Shown in pieces: positions 26,201 through 37,600 of a stretch of DNA of 64,000 nt; the stretch's first letter is position 1; each line of letters opens with the position of its first letter. The DNA lies in contig NC_037590.1 in the NCBI RefSeq assembly GCF_003073045.1, positions 28,980,449 to 29,044,448 on the forward strand, written 5' to 3'. The position numbers and the translations under genes were made by a program. The notes beneath the pieces are model-generated. The model ran no database searches, was not told the origin of the DNA, and saw only the letters and a program-made list of their open reading frames with translations. The stretch is from Pomacea canaliculata (taxonomy: Eukaryota; Mollusca; Gastropoda; Architaenioglossa; Ampullariidae).

Positions 26201-29200
26201 CGCGAAGACAGAGCCACATGCCAATAACACATTCTTTTCGTTCTCTAGAACCTTTCCTTATTTCTCAGCTTATGTATTTTTTAATACTGTTTTTTTTACC
26301 AAGATCGAAATGTTAGATACTATGAAAAAGTCATCGCCAAACAAATTGATCAGACACTGAGGACCGTCATCATCTACTGAACGGACAGATACTCCTAGAG
26401 ACAACCCCCAGTTGAAAGTCAGACACCGGGGACAGACACTCTCTCCTGTAGACAGACAATCATGCATTGTACATCAATTCAGAGAACTTTCCGATTCGAT
26501 ACCAAGGTCGTGGAAAAAATCTGTACATCAAAGAAGGCAGTCACACCCACCATTACCCTACAGTTTCTCCGTGGAACTTCATTTGCTCGAAGACTATGAT
26601 TCCCAAGTGTGTTAGACGCCCCGAAAAGCGGTGTGATCCTTGCAATCTATAAATCCAGGATTTATTTTCCTCATTTGCCTGCCGACATCACTAGCTGAGG
26701 CAGCTTCACCCCCGTGTTATTGACTCCTAACCCCGTCAGTTCATCGGGGACGTGGTTATTAGTTGCTTTGTGCCGACCGGCTTCGATTACTCGGTGGGCA
26801 CAGGGGCGGCTCACCGCTGATTGATCGACTTGGTCACTGAATTAACTTGTCACAAACGATTGTATTACTGTGCGATACTTCTAACTGCGAAGTACGGCGG
26901 TGTGTTTAAGTGTCCTTTCAGGTCGACCACACACTTTTTTTTTCAAATTGGTTGTTCGATCATTGGCTCCCTAGCGACTGCTGAGGGGTGTGTGAATGTG
27001 AGAGAGAGAGAGAGAAAGAAAGGCGGAGGAAGTTAGGTGGATTATGTTGGCAGATGGAGTAGAACCAACGCATGCTCGCTGTCAGCGACCGAGCAGACTA
27101 ATGCTACAGATTTCATGGACATCTTTTTACCCCTTCGCGTGGCCGGGTTATAGTTGAAGAACAAGAATTCTGCATGTCGACATCAATGTCGTCCATTGTG
27201 CGAATGGAAAAAAAACAGCTTATCGTCGCATTCAGCCAGTGAAAAAAAGCTCTGTGCAGGATAGTGAAAGCAATAAAAGGCAGATTATTGTCACGAGCTC
27301 GAATGCTCAATGCTTAAATCGCAATGCACCTTTGCACTCCTCGTGCTCGTGCTGCTGTGTAACACGCACCACCTGCACACAAGCAGTAAAAGATTTTGTT
27401 CATGCGCCAAGTCTTCCTACACTCCTACCCGGCCATTATACCTCCGTTGTAAACCCTGATAATACCTATACAAGTCCACATGCTCAAAGTAATCAACCCT
27501 CCTCCCCAAGTCACCCCCAAATCACGCCTATTTCCGATGATCGATCGAGATTAGGAAGGTGAACTCGGCAAAACAAGCAAAGCCAACAGCAGTCAGTCTG
27601 CCCTAAGGTCGGATTCCGCCCTGGGGCACGAAGCTTCGTCTATAGGGAAATGTGCTTCTCTGATGGGAGGTGGAGAGGAGGTTAATGCGAGGGGAATAAC
27701 TGACACTATACAGCAAGTTAACATCAGGGTGAGACTTAGCCCTGTCATCAGCAAAAACCTCAACTTGAGGATTATCCCTGACCAGCGAGGAAACCTCCCC
27801 AACAACCACTTACTACAGCTTCTCAGTAAAGCTGTGTCATTTACTGTTCAGTCTGACACAATAGGGAAGATCTGATTGAAACGAATAAAATCTTTTTAAA
27901 CATAGAAGTATTATAAGTACACGCCATTTTTCATTTCTAGCTGTATCGCGGTCCCAACTTAATATTACATGGTGGTTGGTTAATGGATTGTTATCACCAA
28001 TTCTGGTGGTGAAATTTGTGACAAAAAGTACGCTAAGTAAATAACATGGATTGTTTTTCCCGAAACTCAGTCGTAAAGTCAGATCCAGGCCGAAATGGCA
28101 TTTGCACCCTAATCAATCAAAGCTCACGACATGTCTTACCTGTGAATTTACACGTGCACAGCTATTTAATGTATGATTTAGTCTCGGGGTTGAAAGGAGG
28201 CCTGTCGCGTTTATTTAGCCACCCCAGCGATATACCCTGGTTGTTTTTATCTCAATGCCAAACCATGCAGGTAAGATCTTTACAAATTGAAAAAGAAGTT
28301 TTTGGACAGCCCCCCCTCTCTCCCTCTCTTCTGTAGGTGGTGGTGGTGGTGTGTATGCACATCGTTTCACAAACGACACACACACACATAAAATCACACA
28401 CATGACATAAAACTCAGCAAGTTGAGGGGAATCCTTGTTCGTGACTTTACTCTGTAGTTGCAGCCAAGATCATGAACAAAGATGAGTCAGGACACTCGTC
28501 TAGTGCTGTAGCTCACGCAGTGAGCACAATAATGAACCTCTCTGGCAAGTGCAGATTACTCGTGATTCCTCGCCCCTTCTGTCAATCCGCCATCACGAGA
28601 CTCGACAAGTGCTATTAGCTGCCCAGCGCAGGCAGCAGTTAACTCTCACCTTAGCGACCTTCCGTCGCTCCGCCAGCACTCCAGCGCCACCATAGTCCAA
28701 CGGTGTTGAAGTGGTTAACGGTTCGCGTCTGGAGCTGTAGGGGCGATAAGAAATGTCGCAGGTAAAAATCCTGCCTCCTGGCTGTACCGTTACTGACGAT
28801 AATCGATGACGGAAAGATATTACAACGTGTGGGCACATACTGTGCTGGGCAAAATGTGCAGCAGGTGTCCCCCTACGCCTCTGCCCCCAATAATAAAAGA
28901 AAGGAAAAAAATCACTGATTTTGTACCTTTTTTTCTCTGTTTTTCTTCTAGTTCTCTTAACTTTGCTCGTCGCTTCATTTTCTCTCTTATACAATCACAC
29001 TATGGTGCGTACACACTCACGCGCGGACTCACATGCACAATATTATTTATCTATTACAACGCAAATCATATATGTAGAAAAACAAAGAGATGGGTAGCTC
29101 TCCAATGTTTCGACAATTATTTCGTTAATGTAGACTGTCGTCGACTACCATACAAACTGTAGGATTTTCGACAGTTACGTTGCTATGGCGAGTTGCCCTT

Positions 29201-30872
29201 GCCTTTAGCCATATATGCTGTATGTCAGGTTTGGCTGTATGGTAGGCTGCCGCGCAGTGGGGTTGTAGTTGTAGTTGTCACTACTGCTTCAGGCGCTGTC
29301 GCTTATCGAAGTCCTCCAGCAATGAGACAACAGCATGAATGCGGCTGTTAGGCCAGGGTGTTGCTTTTTCAGCTAATCCCCTTGTGGATTATTTTAGCGA
29401 ACATGGCACGTACACGTTCCAAACATTACCCTTAACGGCACGACGTACGGTCCAGTAAGTATTTTATGAACGGATGCTTGGAGAGGTCAGTGCGCTTCAG
29501 CAGTTTTCAAAATTCTTTTCGATAACGGGGCGTTTCGAACGTGCCTAATGCAACGAAATTCCAAGCTAGACTTCCATGTTATCAGACGCTAAGTCCTTCC
29601 CTATTTGGGTCAGACAAGACAAGACAATCGCTGGCGCCAGGTCTTCGTTCTGACAAGTCAAGACGCTAATGTTGGACCGAGATTAAAGTCCCTTGGTCCG
29701 TGAAGTCGTGCAGAGTGCTTCGTCCCGCTTCTTCCTCCCTCTCTGCCTTCCCCCTCCTTCAGGGGCTTTTGATAATCACCAACGCGAAGCCGTTGAGAAG
29801 CCCCGCAGTGTCGAGGGGGTTGAGTTGGGGGAGAGTGGGTAAAGTCAAGTCCGCCCCCACACGGCGACGCGAGCCTTGTTCTGTCAAAGATCATTTCTTT
29901 GTTCGGGCTGAACGAACAATGCGGAGACACAACGACATATATATCAGCAAAGCAGCTGGAGTGTCTTGGTAAGCCCGAGGTGCTATGGAAGCCGGCGTGT
30001 TGTGTACGTCGCGTTTGTACAAGGCGTCGGTAGACGGCATCCATGCCAACAATTGCGCTGCAGCTCCACAACTAGTCCCATAACCCTGTTTATTTTAAGT
30101 ATTTTACTGAAATTAAGTTACTTTACAAACAACTACTTTTCAGAAGTATGTCAATTTTGTTCTTGTTGTTGTTTACATTTCCCTGTTTTTCAATTACTAT
30201 TAAGAGCGTGCACACATACACATACACGCGCGCGTAACAAAAACATAAAGAATCACATTCTCATAAACAGAAAGTTTTGTGTAGTCTAAGGCAGAGACAA
30301 ACAATAAACAAACCCAAAACAGAGACGATATCAAATCTTGTCTTGCAATTAAAGGTGTTGCCAGCAGGTGTTTTCACCCTTTCTGAAAGTAATCACTATA
30401 ATTACCAATACTAAACGTTCTAAAGCAAACGCGGATCAAACTCTCGATGAAAAAAAAAAGCGAGACAGAAAACAAAAATAAACAAGCAGAAAAAAAAAGA
30501 GTTTATCCAGGAATTCCACTCACCGAAGACAGGAAGTCTGGTCGTCCCCGGATCTCCATACTTGACCTCTACTCCTTCAGGGATGTTGTCGATGACAACG
30601 CTGGCCGCTGTAGCAACTCCATCTCTCCTGAGACGACTCTCCCTCCCTGTCGCGCTCACGCTCTTTCGCAGCGGACTGCCGACCTCATTGGCCAGGGGCC
30701 GTCCACTGGGTGCTGGTGGATTAGAAGCAGGTCGGTCTCCTGACCGCGACACGCCCCTGACGTCCATATTCTCGGGATTGGACATACGTGAAAGAGGATG
30801 CTTGATTTCCGGCAAGGCAACTCCCAGCTTCAGCTGGTGGCTCACTGGCCGCGACACACCCACCTGCGACAT
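11201..30872 (-). CDS. EFCAB6: EF-hand protein homologous to the C-terminal half of EFCAB6
   Basis: Exons in transcription order: 30872-30524, 20612-20509, 20009-19913, 19712-19458, 18285-18148, 17646-17526, 17026-16872, 16414-16218, 16015-15905, 15630-15454, 15285-15063, 14524-14409, 13971-13728, 13272-13100, 12037-11866, 11446-11201 (stop 11203-11201). About 960 codons. The start ATG (30872) is preceded by an in-frame TAA at about 30959. The product is a series of paired EF-hands; clear loops are DTEKNGIVNFDD (across exons 7-8), DTGRDDRVSYVE (exons 14-15) and DVNGNGYLSLQE (last exon). FERLWARYD and TISQEEFR closely match human EFCAB6, a Ca2+-binding, DJ-1/androgen-receptor-associated protein. 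Exon phases agree at nearly all junctions; the exon 3/4 join is unresolved, and exon 6 has a one-base deletion near 17602. Exon 1 encodes a Ser/Pro/Arg-rich, low-complexity N-terminus with no EF-hand. The human protein is about 1500 residues, so this is a short form or split gene. Confidence 0.8.
21957..21978. repeat. Short interstitial telomere-like repeat
   Basis: CCTAACCCTAACCCTAACCC is about 3.5 units of the complement of TTAGGG, the telomere repeat of most animals outside insects and nematodes. It lies inside an intron, about 500 bases upstream of the sulfatase. Confidence 0.75.
22460..25134 (+). CDS. Arylsulfatase B-like (N-acetylgalactosamine-4-sulfatase family), frame-broken
   Basis: Type I sulfatase, expected to be secreted/lysosomal and to remove sulfate from glycosaminoglycans. 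Exons: about 22460-22748, 23043-23281, 23723-23880 and 24087-25134 (stop at 25132). Motifs in order: metal site ADDLGWND; formylglycine site CSPTRG (CxPxR); GKWHLG; QSVHGPLQVP; TTDNGG; WPLRGSKGTLWEGG; GWYPPP; and C-terminal FNGVWSPGWC, parallel to GVWGPWM of human ARSB. Two upstream ATGs (22460, 22478) head a weak signal peptide that reaches NRPHIFLIV only after a frame change near 22495. Further one-base breaks are inferred near 23114 (between KRL and GYSTHM), near 24105 (HIQ to DSNRR), and between about 24605 and 24850, where the coding signal passes through all three frames. Catalytic residues are all retained. Poly(A) signal AATAAA at 25377. Strongly GC-rich exons against an AT-rich background. 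It could be a recent pseudogene or a poorly polished functional gene. Confidence 0.82.
25377..25382 (+). terminator. Poly(A) signal of the arylsulfatase gene
   Basis: AATAAA about 240 bases after the stop codon, followed by GT/T-rich sequence (TTCTGTGTC). Confidence 0.6.
28688..28800 (+). repeat. Diverged tRNA-derived SINE-like copy
   Basis: TAGTCCAACGG then GTGGTTAACGGTTCGCG resembles a tRNA A-box region, and GCAGGTAAAAATCCTGCC resembles a decayed B box (expected GGTTCGAATCC). No anticodon stem-loop of tRNA geometry is seen. Assignment is tentative. Confidence 0.4.
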
Positions 30873-30960
30873 TGTGCCTGTCCGCGAGCCTGTACCTTTC
30901 TCAGAGAGACAAAGTATCAGCGAGCGAAATGATTTGTATCCAATGGAGAAAGTGTCTTAG

Positions 30961-33900
30961 AAGCGGAGTGAAATTTTTTTTTTTTTTTTTTTGCGGAGCT
31001 GCTGGTTCCCACTCTTGGCTAATGTCCACCTTGCGTCCAAGACATCTGAAGTCTTCACGTGCGCTGCATTCAGGACGATGTCAGGTTGTTAGGCAAACAC
31101 AAGGTGGTGCGTGGCTCACAGGTGGCAAGACAACAGGCCGGGGGTGGTGGTGGAGCCACGAGTCACACAACTACCCTGGGTATGCTGATCCCGCGGACGT
31201 CAAGTTGCTGGCGTGCTGCCTGTAGTGTCAGACATAGGTCAGGTAAGCAACACACACATCCAGACACCCAATAAGCACACATAACGTGCATCATGCGCGC
31301 AGTCAAGCGCACTGACAAAAAGATGTGTCAAGTGTCAGAAAGTTAGAGGTCGAGTGCAGTCTGCCAGTGTCATGTGCCGGGGGGAATGGAGGATGAAATA
31401 AAGGGAGTGGAATAATATAGGGTTGCGAAATGAAACATCAACATATTTTTTCGAATAATCATATGAAAATTCTACTTTCCGCGTTTTCTCTGGAAATAGT
31501 GGAAGTCATTCAGTTAATTTCAAAATAAATGTATTGGTCTGGATAACATGTTTTCTTTCACGAAAATAATAAATATTTGAATAAACTCATAAAATAAAAA
31601 TGAGTTCTCCTAAATGCACGCTGTTCAAGAAATGTCAATGTTTATTTGCGTTACAGGTAGACACCAGTGACCAGGAAAGACGAATTAAAAAAAAAAAAAT
31701 AATAATGCAAAACTTATTTCTGCCGAATAACACAGTTGTTTTAAGTCTTTTAACAAAACCTCCAACACTTCCACAACCTCCATGGCCAGAAAGTTAAGAG
31801 GATTGATTAGTTTTGTGAACATGTTATACAGAGCCATACATTTCTATCCCCAGTTCTATATAACGAACCAAGTTTCCTCGAATAAATTCACAGACTGAAA
31901 CACATTTGAACATCTGTGCTGTTTTTTCTCGTCTCTATATATCGTTAGATGTAGTACCCAAACAACTAAAATAGGAACTGATAAGTAACTTTAATTTAAA
32001 ATAAATTAACTACATTTTGTTAAGGTGTTATCGAAGAAAGAACACTTTTTTTAACACTGGAAACATTGACCTTTCCTCGCATCCACAGAGAGAGCTCGAG
32101 CACGGGGGCTGTCTAATGTTTTTAACAGTTTGTGTTTCTAAGAAGTTAATATGCTTACCTTAAGCTGCGAGCATAAAACCTTTCAATTAAAGAAACTAAA
32201 CGTCGGTGAAGCTTTTAAATATCCGTCCTCTCTGGGGGGAAAGCCTGCGTGGGGCTTAACCAAACACTTGTCGCGATGCCCTCAGAATAACGGCACGTGT
32301 GTTTCTTTGCACCTGCTCAGGTAAGCTTTTGGCCGTCGCACTTGTCAGATGGAGCAGGCAGCGTGTCCAGCCTTGCCAGCGAGGCCTGCGCTAGTGTGGT
32401 AGCGGTGCGAGCCCCCAGTACCTTTCCCTGAGATCGCCATGGAGCGGGGCACACAGAAGCCAGACTAGCGCCAGGTAATAGTTGCCATTGACGACGCCTG
32501 CTCGGAGGTCTCCTTGAGCCCAAGCCGTGGCTAACTGTGGCGACCGATCAGCAGGCGATCGAGTTACTTCGCCCTGCTTATATCGCCTGCTCAGAGAAAC
32601 TTCTCCTAGTATGATTTTCGACTTATACCGGCATGCACGCGCGTGAGCACACGCACCACCCTCTCTCTCTCTCACGTACTCACAGCCCCCACACACTACG
32701 ACCCCTACTTGTCATGGCTTGCCAATCCGTCATCCGGTGTCTCAGGTTGTACAGTCACCCATTCTCTTGGACTGAGCACATATCGCATGATCGATTTACA
32801 TTGTACTTATGAAGTCTTCCAGAAGTATGCTCTCGGTTCATTAAGCCTGGCAGATGGCGAAAGTAAGCCTGCGTCACAACTTAGAAGCCTGCTCGTGAGC
32901 TCGTGAGACATTTTTCATTGCTCCTTTGATTTTGTGTCTCATGGTTCTGGCGATGACCGCCATTGGCAAGTCTGCCGACCACCCCCTCTACCAGATCTCC
33001 TTGTAGACAGTACACACCAGTCAGTTAAACCGCAGAATATATTTTTTTTAAAAAACGTTTGGTATTTTAACGTCCGATACTGTCTTTGATAGGTGTGACA
33101 TAAGAGACAAGCAGAGGCTTTCAGTCACCGATTCAGTTATAGGTCTCACTCGATTCACCCACCACCACAAAACCCCCTTTCGGTTGTCCTGAGAATTTAA
33201 CTCAGAAAAACAGGTGAAGGTAGTCCCGTGAACTGTCGTTGGGTGTTGGAGACCGCACTTTTCTCAAAGGAAACTTTTTTTTTTTAGGGTGTTCTTCACC
33301 TCTCCCTCGCTGCATTTCCTTCTACTCTAAGAGGCCAGGTACCTACGCAACAAATGGGTCAATTCACTTTCTTGGTGGCAGGAAAGAGGAATATGATGTG
33401 CGAAGAGGGTATCGAATATGAAGATGTCAGTGCTCTAACCACTGGGCTTCCCCACAGAAATAACTGTTACACATTTCATTGTGCAGACAAAGACAAGGAA
33501 TGTAGTTTTTTTTTTTTAATTAAAGTAGGAGTGGGCATGTGGAAGGACGCAGAAAAAGTCATGTAAAGATATAGTTTTATGAGTTTTTCATTACTTTGAT
33601 GTTATAGTATACAATGACTTTAGAAGCATTATATAAATCGGTAGACTAGAATTTCTTTTATCATGAATCATAAAAGAATTCAACCGTGTGATTGATTACA
33701 CTCACTAACCAATAAATGGCACTTGTTGCATACAAGCCTAATCCTGTGCTGTTGACTTTCTAGAGAGGTTGTCCTCACAAATAACTCTCAAGGTGGTTAC
33801 AGCCTACCCTTGTTATCATCTTCCTCATACTGGTGTCCATGAAACCCACACACGTTTCTAGGTTCTTTTATGCATAACAAAAATATACCAATGGTTATTT

Positions 33901-34600
33901 AGTTCAGTAATTTTGTTGTTTGGGGAAGTAGTTTCTATGTTGTGAAAGTGATTCAGTCCTCTTTATTTACGTAAATTTTATACACAATCTGTAAATAATT
34001 TTCTTATAAAATGTTATAAATGAAGTGTAAACGTCTGATCAGAAAGCAAATCTTAAGAAACAAAACAATGGACATCACTCTGGGCCTAGATACTGTTCTG
34101 AGCAATGTCTCATCACTACTATAATTATTCTTGTCATTTTGTTAAGCACTAAATAAACCTGCATAAAATGTGAGGTTAAACAAGTAAATTTTCTTTGGTA
34201 TGCCAGTCTCTTGTGAAAAAAAGCTTAGTAGAAAACCCTAGTTTATTACCCCCATAGATAAGAGCAGTGATAGACAAAATGACTTCAGTCAAGAAAGTAA
34301 TAAGGAAGCATGCATCACACATCATTGTAAACTGCACAAATGACACCAGATGACTGTGTAATGAAGTTTTTAATGGTCAAGAGGATGAGACATCTAAAGG
34401 ACTTTTACAATAAAACATTCTTAATGTGTATCAAAACTGCTCAGAATACCTACTTTTTCATAAAATGCATTTTTTATAGGTACTACCCAACCTCTTATCT
34501 CCATAACATCTCCATATCTCTTGCTTCAGGGTCTGTCATAATTAAGTCAAGAAATTTTAATCTGAGACAAGCTCAGTGCAACAAGCATTGAATAGCAGCA
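30961..34600. other. Region upstream of EFCAB6 without recognisable gene
   Basis: Begins with a 20-base T run (about 30968-30988) just upstream of the EFCAB6 start exon, so it should hold that gene's promoter and 5' UTR, but no element stands out. (CT)n near 32661 and a tRNA-like SINE on the - strand (about 33290-33465) are the only structured sequences. ORFs in 32.3-32.9 kb show no known motif. Confidence 0.5.
33290..33465 (-). repeat. tRNA-derived SINE copy (minus strand)
   Basis: Read on the - strand, AGCCCAGTGGTTAGAGCACTG matches a tRNA A-box region and ATTCGATACCC about 25 bases later matches a B box. The body runs toward lower coordinates and ends at a T run on the + strand (about 33273-33283), i.e. 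a poly-A tail. The A-to-B spacing and lack of an acceptor stem argue against a working tRNA gene. Confidence 0.5.
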
Positions 34601-34668
34601 TTTGAATACAAGTTCTTTCAATAAATTTTTCAACCAGTAAGCCTCACATTATTTGAAAAAAAAAAGCA

Positions 34669-37600
34669 TCAAGAATCTGTTTGTTCTCTGCTGTCCTCCT
34701 TTGGAATTTCATTAATGTCGGTCATGGGCTCTTCTGTTTCAATAGGCACATCAACATCATCTCTTCCCGTGCCCTCCATCACTTCTTGTTGCTGCTTGGA
34801 AGCTCGTGCACTCAGTGGCTGGTAGAAAGGATTGGGTATATCCTCTCGCACTTCATAAATCTAAAACAAAACTTGCAACTTCAGCACAGTAGTTTCTAGT
34901 AAATCTCGGGCTTGTAACAGTTACTAAAACTGCTAAACGTGTGGATAAAAGTGCCGTGATATGTGCACACGTGTCTGTGCGTGCGTGTACACATTCTTGA
35001 TACTGGATCAAATCCATATGGACTATTCCTCTTGATTAAGGCTCTGGTTAGTTAGCATACTTTGCTCCAAAGATTGTTTTTATATTTTTTGTTTATTTTC
35101 TGCATTATCTGTTTACTGGTGGATCCAGGTGAAACAATGCTATGCAGAAGGAACTGGGACATATTTGAGACAATATCTTATGACAAGAGTACACACATTT
35201 CACACTGATGCCACATGAGGATACATTTGAGTTAACTGAAGTGATAGATCAAGATTTTACAATAAAATCACAGCAGGAAGAATTAGTGACAGAAATCTAC
35301 TCAAAATTCTTTTAGACTCAAAAGTCCTGCCTAGTACACACACACAACTGTATGTACATGTGCACACGCTGTTGTAAGCATATTTTTATGCAAGTGTTTG
35401 TTTGATAAAGCAAGGGAGGCTTAAAAGAAAGAGAACAGAAAGAATGAATCCACAACTTACACATATACATCCTTGTTGTTGTTTAAGATAATTATTCTTT
35501 ACCGGTAGTTTTACCAAATGCACACACTGTACAAGCTGCATGAACTATATTCATCACCTACTAATACCAACATTATAAATTTGACTCTAAACTAGAAGTC
35601 ATAAACTAAAGCAGAACAAAAAGTCTCTCTTTAGCAAAAATCTTTAATAATGCATGGTAAAGTTAAGTTTGCACCTATTACCATGTAGAGAACAGTTACA
35701 AAGAAAATTTGCTAACTGTACCTGAATGTAACTCTCTGACAGTGTGATCATTTGTGGTAGGATGTCAGCTACATGGAGGTCTTGCATTTCATACCATTTT
35801 CCAGTGGCCTGTAATAAGAACACCCAACATATATTGCAGAATATAGCATGAACATTTTTAACAGGAAAGACAAATTAAGCTCTGATGCTTTACTCATGTT
35901 GAAAGCTTGAAACAAATATGTGTGCATCTTTCTAAAATGATTCAACAGCATGTCTGTGAACAGAATATAATCCTAATTTTTTTTCTTTAATGTTTCTCAC
36001 CTACAGACCCATGCATACACAATTGCAGAATACATCTTTAAAGAACATAATATGGATATATACATATCTCAAAACCTTAAAGAACATACTCTGAAAATAT
36101 TAACAATAACGAAGAAATTTCATGAAGGTTAAAAATTATTTGAATAAAAGAACCAACGTAAATAAAAGAAGCACACCTTATGCAAGACATGGCATCTGTA
36201 TGTACCTCCTTGTCCTCCACCTGGTTCGCTGTCATGTACAATGTTAGCCACCAGATCATATGTAGTGTGTCTGTGCGTGGCTCTCACCTCTGGTGAGAGC
36301 AATTCTCCAAAATCAATGTTTCTGGAATAAACATTAATGCATGACCCATTTTATCAGACCACAGGTTCAGAATAAGCTTTTGAGGAAATATTTTTCTCTC
36401 TCTCTCTCCTTCCCTTCAAATAACACTACCAAATTAAAATATCACATAAAGGGATTGTATATATGCACACATATATACATATCCAAGCACACACATTCCT
36501 TGCAAGAATACCACTTAATCTTACTTTATTGGGAAGTTCACAATTGTAGGGTTCTTCTCTGACACAAAATAGTTTTTTGTGAATCTCTGCAATAAGAAAA
36601 TAAAGTCAAAATCAAATAAGCAAAGAATATTTCATTTATAATAAAGAAAAAAAAACCAGTAACCATGAGCATAAAAACAAACTGTTATCTTTATTGCAAA
36701 ATGATTAATAGAGGTAGGGCAGGAAATGGGTGACTTTGTATATGTTTGCATATTTATGTAAAACATTGAGCCACCTTTAATACGGATGAAAGGTGCTTTA
36801 TAATAAAGTGTTTAAGTGTCCTGAGATAATATCAATCATGAATCTGAACCATTTTAGTGAGAGAGTATAATGGACCAGACACTGTAATGTGTTCCTCCAA
36901 AAGCTAGCATCTTGTTAAGGTCAGGAAGCGTGTATTTCCACTAGAGCTATGTGACCTCTAGAGTTATTCAGGGTAGGGCCACTCATGCCAAACTGATTAA
37001 AGAGTTGAGGCCAGATAAAGGACAAATCCTGGTCCATTAGGTTGGGAGTTGGTCAAGAGCAAATTCTGTCCAATAACTAAGTAATGAAAAAGCAGCACTG
37101 CCCTATGTGCCAGAAAGGCAAAATAGGTAATAATATGTAATGTGTGTTTTCCTTCAACACCAATTACTTCAGCTTTTAAAGCACGCATATCAACTTACTT
37201 TGAAATAGCAAATGATAAATGGAGGCAAATGTGTGAGCTGAAAGCATTTGATGGTGTTGTCTTTGTATGTTTTATACTCCTTCTCTGTCACTCCATTGAA
37301 CTTGGCCAAAAGTGTTGCAAAAGGCACTTGAGGGATTATGTTTTCACGCAGCTCGTCAGGGTAAAGAGGAGGTGCTGGGAGGTCACAAGTCAAGTAGAGC
37401 CACTGAATCTCCTCTGTTAATGCTGCAAGTTTCAACAAACTTATTCCAAAAAATGTTTATTTTCTGTTCACAAGACATCTTCATCACTTCAAACCTACAA
37501 GCTTGATCATGTTATGTCCCTGAATGAATGAACAAACGAAGGAATCGATATATAAATGTAGGTATATGTGCTCTCAATGCAATGTCAGTCAGAACTATGC

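Larger units (their letters stand above)
20613..30523 (-). other. 9.9-kb first intron of the EFCAB6-like gene
   Basis: Donor CTTCG|GTGAGT (exon end 30524) and acceptor TTGCAG|GAAGTC (exon start 20612) are in compatible phase (1+2). The intron contains the arylsulfatase gene on the opposite strand, an interstitial telomere-like tract near 21957, a poly-A/poly-G run near 20665-20688, a (GA)n run near 27001 and a SINE-like copy near 28690. I see no further gene from 25.4 to 30.5 kb. Confidence 0.65.

Noticed and set aside
29658-30071. Minus-strand ORF of 137 codons
   Set aside because: No recognisable domain, GC-rich composition only, lies in the EFCAB6 intron, no splice or promoter support.
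30562-30960. Plus-strand ORF of 132 codons
   Set aside because: Antisense of the EFCAB6 first exon, which has a matching splice phase and an upstream in-frame stop.
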